From Perkinsus olseni (taxonomy: Eukaryota; Perkinsozoa; Perkinsida; Perkinsidae): a stretch of 64,000 nt of DNA. Location: positions 1 through 64,000 of the forward strand of contig JABANP010000286.1 in the NCBI GenBank assembly GCA_013115135.1, read 5' to 3'. The position numbers and the translations under genes are program-made. Within the stretch, counting starts at the first letter, position 1. Each line of letters opens with the position of its first letter. Below, piece by piece: positions 1-10,951 of this stretch. Below the pieces are notes generated by a model. It was not told the origin of the DNA, did no database searches, and saw only the letters and a list, made by a program, of their open reading frames with translations.

Positions 1-1490
1 TCGTCGACATCGATAAGCGAATCGCTTATCGATGTAATCGATACACGATGTAATCGATACATATGTGCCCGATGTATCATGCATCGATTGTTATCGATGT
101 CGATATCTCTCCTTGAGCCCACAAAAGTGTTGTGACAACACGGCTTCCCTGGCTACCTGACAAAACCGACTAAATCTTATTGCGAGTGTAATGCCCGAAT
201 CCGATAGCCGGATGACTCTAGTATTATCCTCAAATCGATCACGGAAGTCTGACGATGATCAAAACAAAATCAATAGGGCAAAGCCTCTCCAGCTTCTTGA
301 CTTCTCCGTTTGAAGCAGTAACTTAGTTTCTGTAATGCAGCGAACAGAATTGACACTTGTCAAGTGTCACTTGATTGGAGTAGTTGATCTCAAACTTGAA
401 TCACCAACCACAGAAAACTTGATCCTGCCTGACTGGAAGGACTCCACCGCCTACCGAGTGGACAATGTCACAATCATAGAGTAAGCGCCTCCGACATCAC
501 AATTCATTGGAAGTTACTCAGCCCGCTAAGCTCGTGGAGACATTGATTAGAGTGAGAACTTCGAGTACTCCAAGATCAAGTTGGTCAGGGGTCTTGTAAT
601 TCTCCATCTGGGTAGCTCAAGCTTGGACAATGAGCGGCTTCAAATCAGCGGGACACATTCAGCGCCGCATTCAGAATCCGATCGAGATGCATGAGCATTG
701 GACTACCATACCCCGACGATATCTGCACGAAATCGCAAGGTAATTGAATACTGTAGCTCTTTTCAGGTCCGTCACGGACTTGAAGTTGTCTTCAGGTCAT
801 CAGGTTGTCCCCATGGTGAAGGACGGAAAATTTGCAATCTCATTGGCAGACTAACCCAGTTACATAGACGCGTACTTTATTTCATTTCCTGAGGAAAGCT
901 TCTTCACAGCCCTGGGCTGTAAAGTGGCCAGTGGGCCACTGAACTTTCGCCCAAAAACGTTCGTCTTCTCGTTTGTCCTCGAACTCGCTTGAAGGCTTTA
1001 AGTTGAAGCCGATCAGTCAGTTTTTGAGATGATCTTTTCTGTCATGAATTTCATGCGAATCTCTACAGGTGATATACATGCAGTGTGAAGCGTGTGTCAA
1101 AACTCAAAAGTGTACGAATTGCCATTGAACGGACCAGTAAACTCAAAATTGTTACTATATCGGTTACATAGCGGCTAAATGGTTACTAGCCGCGCCCGAT
1201 ATAATATAATGACCATAACAGTCGATGACCTTACTGAAATGGGCCGGCGCTTCGCTAGGATAATAGCTTGGGGCGCGTCTGAAAAAAGTCGAGTTTGTTC
1301 AATACTTGAGGGCTTGCAGTGCCACACTTGCGCGTTCCTGGCCATGGGTCCGAGCTGGGCCCGAGCAACCTTACGCTCCTTGCGTAAGGTCCTTAAGCAG
1401 CGGCTCTTAAATGCCATAAGTAACTGCACCTTAGCTTCCTTGCTTAAGGACCTTACGTAAGGACCTTGAGTCCTTACTTCAAGGATTGAT
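1..1490. other. Intergenic, repeat-rich, no gene recognised
   Basis: No convincing coding region. It opens with a perfect 21-nt palindrome (11-31, centre base 21) followed by several ATCGATAC/TATCGATG-like words to about 110. Around 1371-1480 the sequence is a mosaic of inverted CCTTACG/CGTAAGG and CCTTAAG words next to the foldback element. ORFs here are short and without recognisable domains. Confidence 0.5.
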
Positions 1491-2245
1491 CCCAGGATGA
1501 GATTTCAAGATCGCGTTTTATGAACTGTGTTTAGGATCGATCCCGAGATCAGTCTTGGAGCCGATTAAAGTGCTCTGATTTCCGAGTCCAAGTTCTCGGA
1601 AAAGCGGCTTTTCCGAGCTCGGACAAAAACTATGGATTAAAGTGAGTTCTAAAATCCGAGCTTTTTTCCGAGCTCGGAAATCGTGTGACTCGGTTCCTAG
1701 TGAGGCGATTTCACGATTGTCGATTAAAGTGCTGAGCTTTCCGAGTTCCAAGTACGAAAAGTTTTCAGGGTCTTTGGACTCCCGGAAATCCGGACCCGAG
1801 CTCGGAAAACCCACAAAACCACTCGCCAACAATGAGCGCTCACTCATAGAAAACCATTGAGTCTTCGCCAAGAAATCCCGACAGGGAGAAACGCTCTTCG
1901 CACGCAAAGATTCGCGGCGTTCCACTCTTTCCAAGTTACTCGGGAAACACCTAAATATCGAGTATTTTTCCGAGACCGGGCTAGTGATGCTGATGAGCAC
2001 TTTAATTCGGGTAAAGTGACTCGGTCCGAGTTCTCGGAAAAAGCCCTCGGGAAATCGGCTTTTCCGAGGGATCGCACTTTAATCCGTGGACTCTCGGAAT
2101 GGGATTTCCAAGGTTCAGAACTCGGTAACCGAGTACTTGGACTCGGGACTCGGAACGCCTTAGCACTTTAATCGGCTCCTGAAAAGTTGCAGGACAGAGT
2201 TCTCTGAACACCTTTTCGGGATCGATCTTCGAAGTCGATCCTGGG
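1491..2245. mobile_element. Foldback/MITE-like element with ~85 bp imperfect terminal inverted repeats
   Basis: The left end (1491-1574) and the right end read on the opposite strand (2245-2162) share CCCAGGAT, then AAGATCG, and end in a perfect 17-nt block GAGCCGATTAAAGTGCT (1558-1574 against 2161-2177). The interior is filled with diverged copies of GATTAAAGTG and of TCGGAAA/TTTCCGAG words in both orientations (for example about 1634, 1725, 1990 and 2074), so the whole unit can fold back. No transposase is encoded, so it would be non-autonomous. A target-site duplication was not identified. Related ATCGATCCCGGGA words occur at 9014-9130, suggesting a dispersed family. Confidence 0.6.
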
Positions 2246-3318
2246 ACTGGTTCATTGGTCTTTTACTGAACAGCTCGAATATGATAGATACTCGGCCTTC
2301 CACTGCCATCTACGACCATCTCAAATTTACTAAAGTCGCGGAGTTTTCACGGCGAGAAACGAACCTGGGTCATTCGCTTAGTACATACGTATCATCCTGT
2401 TGAGGTACGTAGCATGAACAGTGCGTAGAGTCTACGTAGACTCCTTCACGTCTCCTTCTTCAGTGCTGGCGTCTACGACGTAGTCGCCAGCAGTGAAGCG
2501 TCGACCGAAATGTTCTGCAATACATCAAGCACACGGCTCGGAGTAGTACATGACGGGTATCACAGCCCTGTAATTTGCAGGGTTATTTGCCGGCTTCAGC
2601 GCTGATGGGCTACGCTGTTTTCCACACCGCTGACGCGTCACCCGCGCTGGCAGGTCAGCGGCGAGCAACTCTGCCCGGCTTGCCGACCTGGTCGAGCTTG
2701 TTGTTGGGAGTAAGCTTCACAATCAGTCAACTTGTCCTTAGATGTAGTCGGTCAGGGTTGAGGTTTGTACGGTCTGCAGTAGATCATCTGCCAGGCGCGG
2801 ACATCTAAGAGACATCCCTCGGCGACTGTCCCTGTGCTCCGTTGTTTCCCTCATCGAGAGCAGTACGATACGCCTGATCTCATACAGAAGCCCCCCAACT
2901 AGATGGAAGTTAGGGTGTGCTTCTAATGGTATCATGAGCATCCTCCTACGTCAGGTCGGCAAGTTGCAGGCTGCAACTATGATGACGCAGCTGGTCGGCG
3001 CATAATTTCTCCTGTAGTCTCCCTACGTCACCGACACGCGTGACGCGTTACATGTGACGTGACACGTCCTGAAGCTGGGACTCATGTTCATCAGCTGTGA
3101 AGAACATCCGCCACCTGTGAGAACACTCGCGCTCCGAAAGTTCCGAACTCTTGGGCTTCGGAATCCTAAGTTTGGATGGAAGCCATTCGACACCACACTT
3201 TCTGTATCACCCATTACATGCCAGGGTCCCAGGGGTCGCAAGGCTACGATGGACTGGAAATCGCTATTTCGCCGAGTAGACGTCCCCATTTTCATGATCA
3301 GTTTTTTTTTCTCGAAGC
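2246..3318. other. Intergenic, nothing recognised
   Basis: Only short unrecognised ORFs. It contains a perfect palindrome AGTCTACGTAGACT near 2428-2441 and a run of TGACGCGT/ACGTGACACGT words around 3025-3070. No promoter element can be asserted. Confidence 0.4.
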
Positions 3319-3789
3319 ATGCCAAGCTTCCTGACGTCGATGATCGTGGCTCTGCTGGCTTCTGCCAGAAATCCTCAGAAGCCCTCTAGGGGTACTCGCC
3401 AAGCACCCCCGAGTACTACTTGGGCACCTGCTGTTCTAGGCCACAAGTACGGGCACGACTTCGATGAGGGATACAGAGTTACTTTTGATCACGATCAAGC
3501 TTCTCGCGTCGTGGTGGCCGAAATAAGCTGCGATGTGCCCTACAAACACTACTATACATTCCGTGCCACTCTGCCTCTCGATGGAGGGAATGGAGGGAAG
3601 GGCTGCTCTCGCTATTATTACGTAACCGATGATGGTGTGAAGGAGTTGAAGCTCGCTAGGGAAGAAGTGAAGAAGCGCTGCGATGCCCCTCTGCCCGAGG
3701 GAGCCTTTACAGATATGTATTTCTTCGATGAGTTCATGATTATCAACCTTGACGACGGAGCCCACATAGTTGTGAATCGTATAAAATAA
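3319..3789 (+). CDS. Small secreted protein of unknown function (156 aa)
   Basis: Single-exon ORF. The first residues MPSFLTSMIVALLASA form a plausible short signal peptide. The mature part is about 140 aa, with a hydrophilic tyrosine- and aspartate-rich sequence and two Cys-bearing segments (around residues 76 and 96), alternating short polar and aromatic stretches as in a beta-rich domain (for example YYTFRATL and YMYFFDEFMIINL-like segments). No family is recognised. The ATG follows a T-rich tract (3301-3311) and is the first ATG in frame. It lies between a repeat-rich interval and the transposon gene, and shares nothing obvious with either. Inference: one of the lineage-specific exported proteins common in alveolate parasites. 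A 3' exon cannot be excluded. Confidence 0.5.
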   Translation: MPSFLTSMIVALLASARNPQKPSRGTRQAPPSTTWAPAVLGHKYGHDFDEGYRVTFDHDQASRVVVAEISCDVPYKHYYTFRATLPLDGGNGGKGCSRYYYVTDDGVKELKLAREEVKKRCDAPLPEGAFTDMYFFDEFMIINLDDGAHIVVNRIK

Positions 3790-5017
3790 TAACTTTTCCC
3801 ATGAGCGTCCAAGGTCTCCAGCGGACTTGGAAATCTGATCTGCTCTTGTGAAGGTTGCTTTTTTAGTATCATCATATCGGATGGTATACGGTTGGGCCTT
3901 TTTAAAAGCGACGATATCTAATTCAATATCGTGACGCTATCCCAGGTAGGGACTTATAGTTTTTCGGTATTCCCCTTCCAAGACTTCGCTGTAGAGTAAA
4001 CTGTTGTGTTAAATTTGAGCACATTCTGCGGGCAAGACCAACACTGTTAATCAGAGCTCCTCCGATTAAGGGGCATTTCGACCGTACCTCCACCTTCAAC
4101 GGAAACGAGTGTAAACCGAGCCGTACTTTAACGGAAACACGTCCAGCTTCTACTACCAATGCACGAAGCACTTTCCGCAGAACCACCTCTCGCCCGAACT
4201 CTACTCCCACAGAACCTACAACTAACCAACGCCAATACTGCCGCAAGCTACTCCCCTCCGAAACACTGGCCAACTGATTTGTCTCATAGCCGAACTTCCT
4301 ACGCTCTGAAACAGCCAGCACGCGACCCACCACCAGCCCACTCACACCGCTATTCTAAGCCTAATTTCGTGGCGCGCGGTAGTCTACATCACCGTGCTCG
4401 AAAGCGCTATCTACCGAAAACACCACCACTACGCGGTAAACCGAAAACCGAGCTCTAGAGGACTCTACGACTTGCGAACTGTAACTCTTTGGACGCTAGG
4501 GGCTTACAGTTCACTCTCATCCTAACTTGGGATTTTTAAGTGACTCACTGCAATTGAATCCCTCATCGCATTCGATGTGTTGCAAGTTTAGATTCTTCTT
4601 AATGTCTTTTTATCACTCAGCCTCACCATGCATTACTCTACTACTGCTACTGCTACTGCTACTCAAGCTTATCGGATACCTCCTCCTCAACACCACACCA
4701 CGCCACCAGTTTTGCCTGCAACAGGTAGTACGGGAGAAGTCACTGCTGGTCGGTCCAAAATTCGGACTCCAAATGTATTGCAAACTGCTGTGTGACTGAC
4801 AGAACCCTTCTGCTTTGTAAACTACCGTGGGGCAGATACTTTACCTTGTCGGGTGCTTCAACCCCTGGTTTACGGGGCCAGCAACACATTCTGCTAATCT
4901 TTGCACCACCCTCTGAAATTTCGTCGTATTATTCGAGGTATCATCCATTGTGTCATTCTTCGCGGAGCCTCCGAGCCTCAGATAGTAGTTTTTCTCTTCA
5001 TCCCTCAGTCCATCCGA
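3790..5017. other. Flank of the MULE gene, possible diverged inverted repeat
   Basis: No gene recognised. Read on the minus strand, about 4420-4380 (TTCGGTAGATAGCG...TTCGAGCAC) resembles 8089-8118 on the plus strand (TTCGGTATATAGTCG...GAGCAC), on the other side of the transposase gene. These could be remnants of long terminal inverted repeats, but the match is short and imperfect. A CTA/CTG run at about 4636-4665 is a short microsatellite. Confidence 0.3.
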
Positions 5018-7734
5018 ATGCAGCTCATGGACCGCGAGAAGCTTTACATCTTGCCGAACTTCGGCGGGGGCATCTATTTAGCCTACGGAGGATTCGTGTT
5101 CAAGGAGGATACTCCTGGCCGAGCCCCCCCTGGCACAACTTACTGGGCCTGTTCCAGGGTACAGCGGGCGACTCGTACCAAGCCCGCGGTCTACTGTCCG
5201 GCTCGTCTCACCGTGTATGGCGACATCAGTGGTGACGAAAATCAGCTGCTGCTGCTGAAGGCTCCCAAACCTCACGTATGTGGCGAAGAGAATGCTGAGG
5301 GTCACAGGTTGAGGATGCAAATGGACAGTCTTGTATGTTCCGGTGCTCTGGGGCCGAGAGGCACGGCTGCCGATGTCTACGATGAGTTCACCGTTCAAGC
5401 GCCGCAAGAGGTTCTGAATCAGTTACCCTCGAGAGAGACTTGCCTTGAACATATAAGGCGGACTATGCAGCGGAATGACCCGCGGCCTCCTGTGCCGCGT
5501 TGCCGCTACGGTTTCGATATCCCCCCCAAGTACACTCGAGCTGCGTTCACGTCTGAGTCCGGAGGAGCTGTCGTCGAGGAGCAGATACTGCAATTCGATT
5601 CCGGTCGTAACGATACCAATCGTTACCTCATCTTCGCCTCCCGGAGCCACATCGAGATGATTGCTCGGGGTCAGGATGGAGGACTCCCCCTTTCTGTCGA
5701 TGGTACCTTCGCGGCTTGCTGGCCCCTCTGGGGGCAGCAATACGGCGTGTTGGTCAAGCACAAGGACTGCTTCGTCATGTCGCCTTGTGCGTTCATCCTC
5801 ATGCCGAGTCGGAAGAAATCGGTATACGACCTCGTGTTCAACGACCTCCAGCAGCTCTTCACCGGCATTAAGATCACCAGCTGCATCGCAGATTTCGAAG
5901 AGCACGCGGTGCGGTCTTTCAAAGAAGTTTTCAACTCAAGAGTCTTGAGTTGAAAAACTTCAATCTTTCTCAGCGACCAGATCCTGTCTTGAGTCAAGAC
6001 AGGATCTGGTCGCTGAGGTCAAGATAAGTCTGTGCTTCTTCCACTTCAGTAAGAATGTGCTCCTACGTTTCAAACGACTGAGGATGTTCCACAGCGCCCA
6101 CAAGCACTTGAGGGATCGCCGAGCACGGTGCTTCTATAACATTCTGGCATTGGCCTTCCTACCAACACATCTGGTTCCGGCTGGGCTGTTGGTGGGATGT
6201 AAGGAGCTCGACACGGCTGATTACGATTTCGTGGTATCATACCTATCACAGTACTACACCAGGCCAAATGCTGTGCTTCCTGTCGAGGAGTGGAATATGA
6301 GAGACCGCGTACTTTCTGGACTATGCAGGAGTACGAATTCGCAAGAGGCGTTTCATAGAGTTTGGGGGAAAGAGGTGGGTGTGAACCCAAATATATGGCA
6401 GTGGATAGAAAACACCGCGCGTTTCATCGCCAAGGAACGGGTGAAGGTCGGCAATCTTGACCGAGGAGATCGACCGCGAAGAAAGAACTACTATGAGGTC
6501 ACCGATGCTTCTCTTCACGCTCTGGTTAATCTACCTGTCGACGAGGCGAGCTTGGAGAGCTGGTTCCAATCTGCCCGTACTCACTTACGCCGGTTGACCC
6601 CGCCGGGTGGCGATGAGGTTCGTCCCGAGATCGACCCTTTTCCGTACCCGTGGGAAGAAGCCACACCCCAGACTGCGACGACAGGTAGGTACGGGATCCT
6701 TACTTGAGTTGCATCTTATGATTCTCACGCTCCTTGTCTGAGGACCTGTCTTCAGGACCATGCCGCTTTGGAACGCAGAACACTTGGCAGTCGTCGGCTA
6801 ATGATGGTGGGAGCTACGCGCGTCCAGCGGGTGAGTCAACGAGCCGGATACGACAACACGGCGCTCTGATCTTCTCACATCAGGTCTGGCGAGTAACACT
6901 TCCCAACCTGTGGGATCAAGCTCCTCTGCTTGTACCCCCATTCCTGGAGCATCCTCCTCGAGATCCCACCCCTACTCCCTCTCAGCTGCTGGGGTCTTCC
7001 CACCATCCTGCCAGCAGTCGGTCTTACCCAATGATCCTTCGGTTTCTCCGAGCATCCCGGGAGCACCTACCCACCTGGCTCGCCAAAATGTGTGGCAGAG
7101 CATACCAACAGGAAATGGGAACGGAAGGCGGACTGTGACCTTGGAGGATTTAGCTGATCTCGGCAGGGAGGGAACAAGCTTATCCGACTCGGTGGTGGAC
7201 TTCTGGATGTCTCTGCTGGTTGCACGTAAGAAGCTCTCACCTCCGCCTCGACCACTGGCCGGTATGTTCTTGCATCAAGACACGCCAAGTTCGCTACCGA
7301 GTCTGAGCCAAGCTGCGGTTACCTCGACCACACTATTCATGCAACCTCTCTTCGACAGTGCCGAGAACCACTTCGCCTGTACGGTTGTAAAGAGGGGACG
7401 CATTTACTATTGTGACTCTAGCTGCATGTCATCGCAGCCTTCCAATGGTATGATGGAGCTCTTGCGGCGAATCTACGGTGCCGAAGCAGAGGTCACTGTG
7501 TTACCCACACAACAACAAACCCCAATGTCCGCGCTCTGTGGTGCATTTACTTTGGCATTCTGTACTGAGTTTCTGCTGGGCGGTGTCCAGCCTGGCAAGG
7601 TCAATCTACGTGAGTCCGACATGCGAAACCACATCATAGCATGTGTCGAGGAGAGGCGAGCTAAGCAATTCCCTCGCATGCTCCCAGGAGACGAACCTCC
7701 GATATTCTCCCGCCGCAAGAAGATCAAGCTATAG
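5018..7734 (+). CDS. FLYWCH-MULE transposase with C-terminal ULP1-like cysteine protease (4 exons, ~838 aa)
   Basis: Exons 5018-5941, 6018-6684, 6756-6830 and 6894 corrected to 6884-7734 join in frame (924+667+75+851 nt, 839 codons). Residues ~21-86 resemble a FLYWCH zinc finger (TYWACSR, YCPARL, HVCG). Residues ~210-430 are a MULE-type DDE transposase: D228 in SVDGTF, D292 in IADFEEH, the signature CFFHFSK at ~313-320 created only by splicing intron 1, and a likely third acid E418 in STNSQEAFHR. The C-terminal ~120 aa fit a C48/ULP1 protease: His718 in ENHFACTVV, Asp733 in YYCDSS, Gln in the QQQ stretch, Cys774 in ALCGAF. Established: some plant MULEs carry ULP1-like domains. Start chosen at the ATG just before the finger; an upstream in-frame ATG exists at 4901. 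The gene looks intact, so the element may be active or recently so. Confidence 0.82.
5930..6017 (+). other. Hairpin-built intron 1 of the MULE gene (intron 5942-6017)
   Basis: The 76-nt GT-AG intron is bordered by two perfect inverted repeats. The first (5930-5941 paired with 5943-5954) is centred exactly on the first intron base, G5942. The second (5969-5992 paired with 5994-6017, a 24-bp stem with single centre base G5993) ends exactly on the last base of the AG acceptor. Removing 5942-6017 restores the conserved transposase motif without changing frame, so splicing is well supported by coding logic, although no RNA data are available here. Confidence 0.85.
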
Positions 7735-8779
7735 TACGAGTCCATTGTATGCTCTGTCCCTTACAATTCTGGAGTCGCCGGTTACGCTCATTGTAACCTT
7801 AATTCGTGATCCACTAATCGTGAAGGAGAGTGATTTGGTCGTTTCTGATCCATTAATTGCCATTAAGTATACCCAGTGATACTACGGCTCAACGGTAGCT
7901 GAATTTTTATAGCTTCTCAAATTCAGTGCTGGTTGTGTTAGTCTAGTGATGGTCATCACGGAATTACCCGAGACGGTAAGTGAAGTATCTCGGGATCGAC
8001 ATTTGGACATCTCACCAATATCACTGCAATCGCCGTTGTTGAGCCACTGCATGAAATTTTCGGTATCACCTTAGTAAGCAGTGGATTCGGTATATAGTCG
8101 TTTCCGGTGAGCACTATAGTTCCGTTAGTGGTGTGTTACGTATCCGGTCCCTTGTCCACTTGGTGGTTCGGGCAGTTCCGAATTCGGTTTCTCCGTGATT
8201 CGAGAAATGGCTCTTCGTCATTCTATATATTCGTGAGTTGTACAATTCTGCTGAACGTGGTAGCACCGTGTATTTGTTCGATCACATACGTCTTCGGTAA
8301 GTGCCAATTTCGGATGATGCACTCTTCATTGAACAGGGTGTGAAGATAAAGTTCGTGGCGCGCGCAACCCACTTTCGGATGGAGGTGTCTCCCGCTTTGG
8401 TAGTATCGTGCAAAGGTCGTTTCGGTGGTTAGTGTGGGAGCCATTTCGACAACCCCGTCGTGGGGGACCCCCACTGGGGGTAGGTATCAAAATGTGAGGG
8501 AGATGGCAGCGTAGGCTACACTGTGTAACGGTTACACTGTAACCGATTTCCAAGGCTCATGGCAAAACTAGATGAGATGGTGCCGGGGATTGATTTTCTG
8601 CTTTAACCGCCTAGAAAAAGGAGCTGATCGATAATTTAGCATTGTCACTCTGACAATGCAACAATTAAGGCGAGACCAGTATGCACAACCGCTCGGCCGC
8701 CAAGCAGTTGCTTACGAGCCGGAAGGGTGGCGGACAAACGGCACCCGAAGATTTCCTTTAAACAGGAGCGTGATTCGAA
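7735..8779. other. 3' flank of the MULE gene, intergenic
   Basis: No gene recognised. It contains the possible outer inverted-repeat remnant (8089-8118, see the 5' flank) and a hairpin at 8640-8660 (GCATTGTCA/TGACAATGC, 9-bp stem). Otherwise short unrecognised ORFs only. Confidence 0.35.
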
Positions 8780-8843
8780 GTTCGAGTTTCGAACTGACTC
8801 TGAGTCAGTGACTCAGTTCAACTGAGAAATTCTCAGTTGAACT
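8780..8843. repeat. Cluster of three nested perfect hairpins
   Basis: Adjacent inverted repeats: 8780-8785/8789-8794, an overlapping pair built on CTGAGTCAG (8794-8808 and 8800-8816), and a 14-bp stem 8815-8828/8830-8843 with one centre base. The short-hairpin-then-long-hairpin order resembles the MULE intron and the 17929-18002 element. Confidence 0.7.
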
Positions 8844-10559
8844 TGAACTTATATGCAACAGAATGATGTCCATCTAATTCATCACGAAGTATGACAAGTA
8901 CACTGACTGAATAACACGATCAATGTGTGATCCTGGTAGCAGCAGCTGCTAAGCAGCTGGTATGGCAGAGTTATGTTCTGCCTAAGATCGCTTTAGTCGG
9001 GCTGCTCAGTAAATCGATCCCGGGACTGGGGATCAAATTGATTGACAATCCCAGGACTGGCCGAAGCCTTTTTCTGTTCAGGCAATCGATCCCGGGAGCA
9101 GTTCTAGGATCAATCCCTGGATCGATCCTGAATGCATTCAGAGGAGCACAGGATCCATCCTATGACCGGCCCTGGAACCCAATTTTTCAGGATTGGTAGA
9201 CACCGATCCTTGGGGCTCCGCGGCGCGCAAAACGGCATTAAATTACACAAAGTACAGTAGCAATTAGATTATCTGCTAATGGTTCCGGAAGAGCGTATAG
9301 CACTAATCGATATAACTACCGACAATAATCTCTCGTCCAGTTGAGCAGCCTCCTCTCGGAGGTTGAAGCGGTGGAAGGTGTGGCGATCCCGGTACTGCCT
9401 TGCATGCCTCCTAGATACCGGGATTTCGGAGGTCAGCTCTCGGAACCCTCATCACGAAGCCAAGAACTCGGAGTTCTTCAAGAACTGTTCTTGCCGTTCA
9501 ACTCTCATTGTGTTTGAGGATGGGTATACATCCTCGGGAGTCTACGAGCTCCACCACCAGGGTCTCCGAGCACTATACTGTCGCTAGCCAATGACCAAGC
9601 TTTGGTAGATCGGCACCTTCCGAGCGGCAGCAGCCGAACTCTGGCTAGGCCCCGAGCTATCCGGGACTTTCTCCGGGCATTCGCTCTGGGAGGGCTATTG
9701 AGTAGAGTTTCGGTCCACATGTAATACTCTGGGCACGTAGGGGAAGCCTGCGTCGCTCAGCGGGCTGCCATTGGGACGCTAGGAGCGCACTATAAGAAAG
9801 TGCGCTATTGTCGAGTGCATGAAAATCGGCAAAATATTTTTTGTCGAGTTTAGTCGGCGCGTCGCGCCGGGCGCGACTTGGATTTATGGGTGACCAAGTA
9901 TGGCGAATTCAATGGAAGAAGAATTAGGTCAAAACTCGGCGAGATGAAAGAAAAAAGTTTGCGCATTTCTAGATGGCGCGTAGATCAATGCGAAATCACA
10001 CTGGGAACACCAGTTGCACAGGGGGAGTGCTCTTTGAGCACTGTTTATCCCTTAGAGGGACTAACTTGGGCTCGCCGACACGAAACTGTCTATGTGAGAC
10101 GTAGACTGTGACAACAGGGAATCGGAGGGGTCCTGTAAAGGCAAAGCCTTGGGATTCCAGCCTGGAAGCCTGGAATTTCCAGGGCTTGGTGAAGGCACTA
10201 ACATGGTAGGAGGGCCCTTCGAGCTGTATTACAGAACCACATCACCCCCTCTGATGACTCCAGCCGCTGATCGTGTACAGTAACGGCTCGTTCTTGGGTT
10301 TAGCTAATGTTATGGTAGTCTGTACGTGTGCACACTCGCGTCCTGCGCGCGCCCCGTTTGACAAAGTCCAATGAATTGAAACGGAGTTGGCTTGCTAACA
10401 GACGTAGGACCGAATGAGGGCGAAAGGGGACAGGCGTACACAGCAAGCGTCTCCGCTTGTGCTGAGCTGAAGTACTCCGTCAGTCTCACTAGCCTATACT
10501 CTCTTACTATTGCCTGTGCACCTAATCTAGTTAACGGTTAACCCATTTATCCTCTTAAT
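8844..10559. other. Intergenic with ATCGATCCCGGGA-type repeats
   Basis: No confident gene. At 9010-9200 several degenerate copies of ATCGATCCCGGGA occur in both orientations (9014, 9088, 9112 and 9130), related in wording to the ends of the foldback element at 1491-2245. At 10150-10190 there is a small inverted-repeat patch (CCAGCCTGG, CCTGGAA, TTCCAGG). ORFs at 9363-9587 and 9878-10111 show no recognisable domain. Confidence 0.4.
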
Positions 10560-10951
10560 TTTTCAATGCCGTTCGACGCAGAGACATCAAAAGGAACGTC
10601 CTCGACCCGCTTCTACGTGAAGGAGAGATCGATGACGACATCTTGCCGCTGATCAAGGCCCAGCTCCTGGAAGGGATGAGATCTTTGGCAAGGACTTGGC
10701 GTCTCACAAAGATGAGGTTTGTACCTTCTACATGAAGGGCCATTGTCGTCGTGGTAGGAAGTGCCCCTACAACTTGTAGGGGCTTGTAGGCTACAAGCAT
10801 CCCGGTAAGGGTCGCTCCTATTTTGACCAAGACTTCCCAAAGGAAGAATTCTTCGATCCATCCGGCAAGAAGTCGAAAACCGGGGCCCATTCATCGGAAG
10901 CTGGGAAATCGTCCAAGAATGGGGCCAAACTTGGGGAGGAAAAAAATTAGA
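10560..10951 (+). pseudogene. CCCH zinc-finger protein exon, broken by a palindromic insert
   Basis: Two reading frames carry protein-like sequence. One, about 10566-10670, encodes an amphipathic segment (DDDILPLIKAQLL). After a frame change near 10670-10680 another frame encodes DLASHKDEVC and a CCCH finger: C-x7-C-x5-C, where the last Cys is followed by PYN and an in-frame TAG. The downstream frame resumes with KHPGKG and an acidic/lysine tail ending at the TAG at 10949-10951. Omitting 24 nt (10773-10796), which form two overlapping palindromes, would place a Lys-His directly after CPY and give canonical C-x7-C-x5-C-x3-H spacing. Function of an intact copy would be RNA or nucleic-acid binding. 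As it stands the exon is interrupted, and introns cannot be fully excluded. Confidence 0.6.
10773..10796 (+). repeat. 24-nt palindromic insert inside the CCCH finger
   Basis: The sequence around the insert forms two overlapping perfect inverted repeats: CCCCTACAA with TTGTAGGGG, and GCTTGTAG with CTACAAGC. CTACAA is duplicated on both sides. The insert length is a multiple of three but introduces TAG (10777-10779). Possible explanations are a mobile mini-hairpin, a template-switch mutation, or a processed insert. Confidence 0.6.

Noticed and set aside
4159..4458. 99-aa ORF upstream of the transposase
   Set aside because: Low-complexity, overlaps an antisense ORF of similar size, no domain; likely part of a transposon flank.
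5941..6060. Hairpins as a rho-independent terminator ending the first ORF
   Set aside because: Eukaryotic context, no U-tract, and the transposase continues in frame after removal of the segment.
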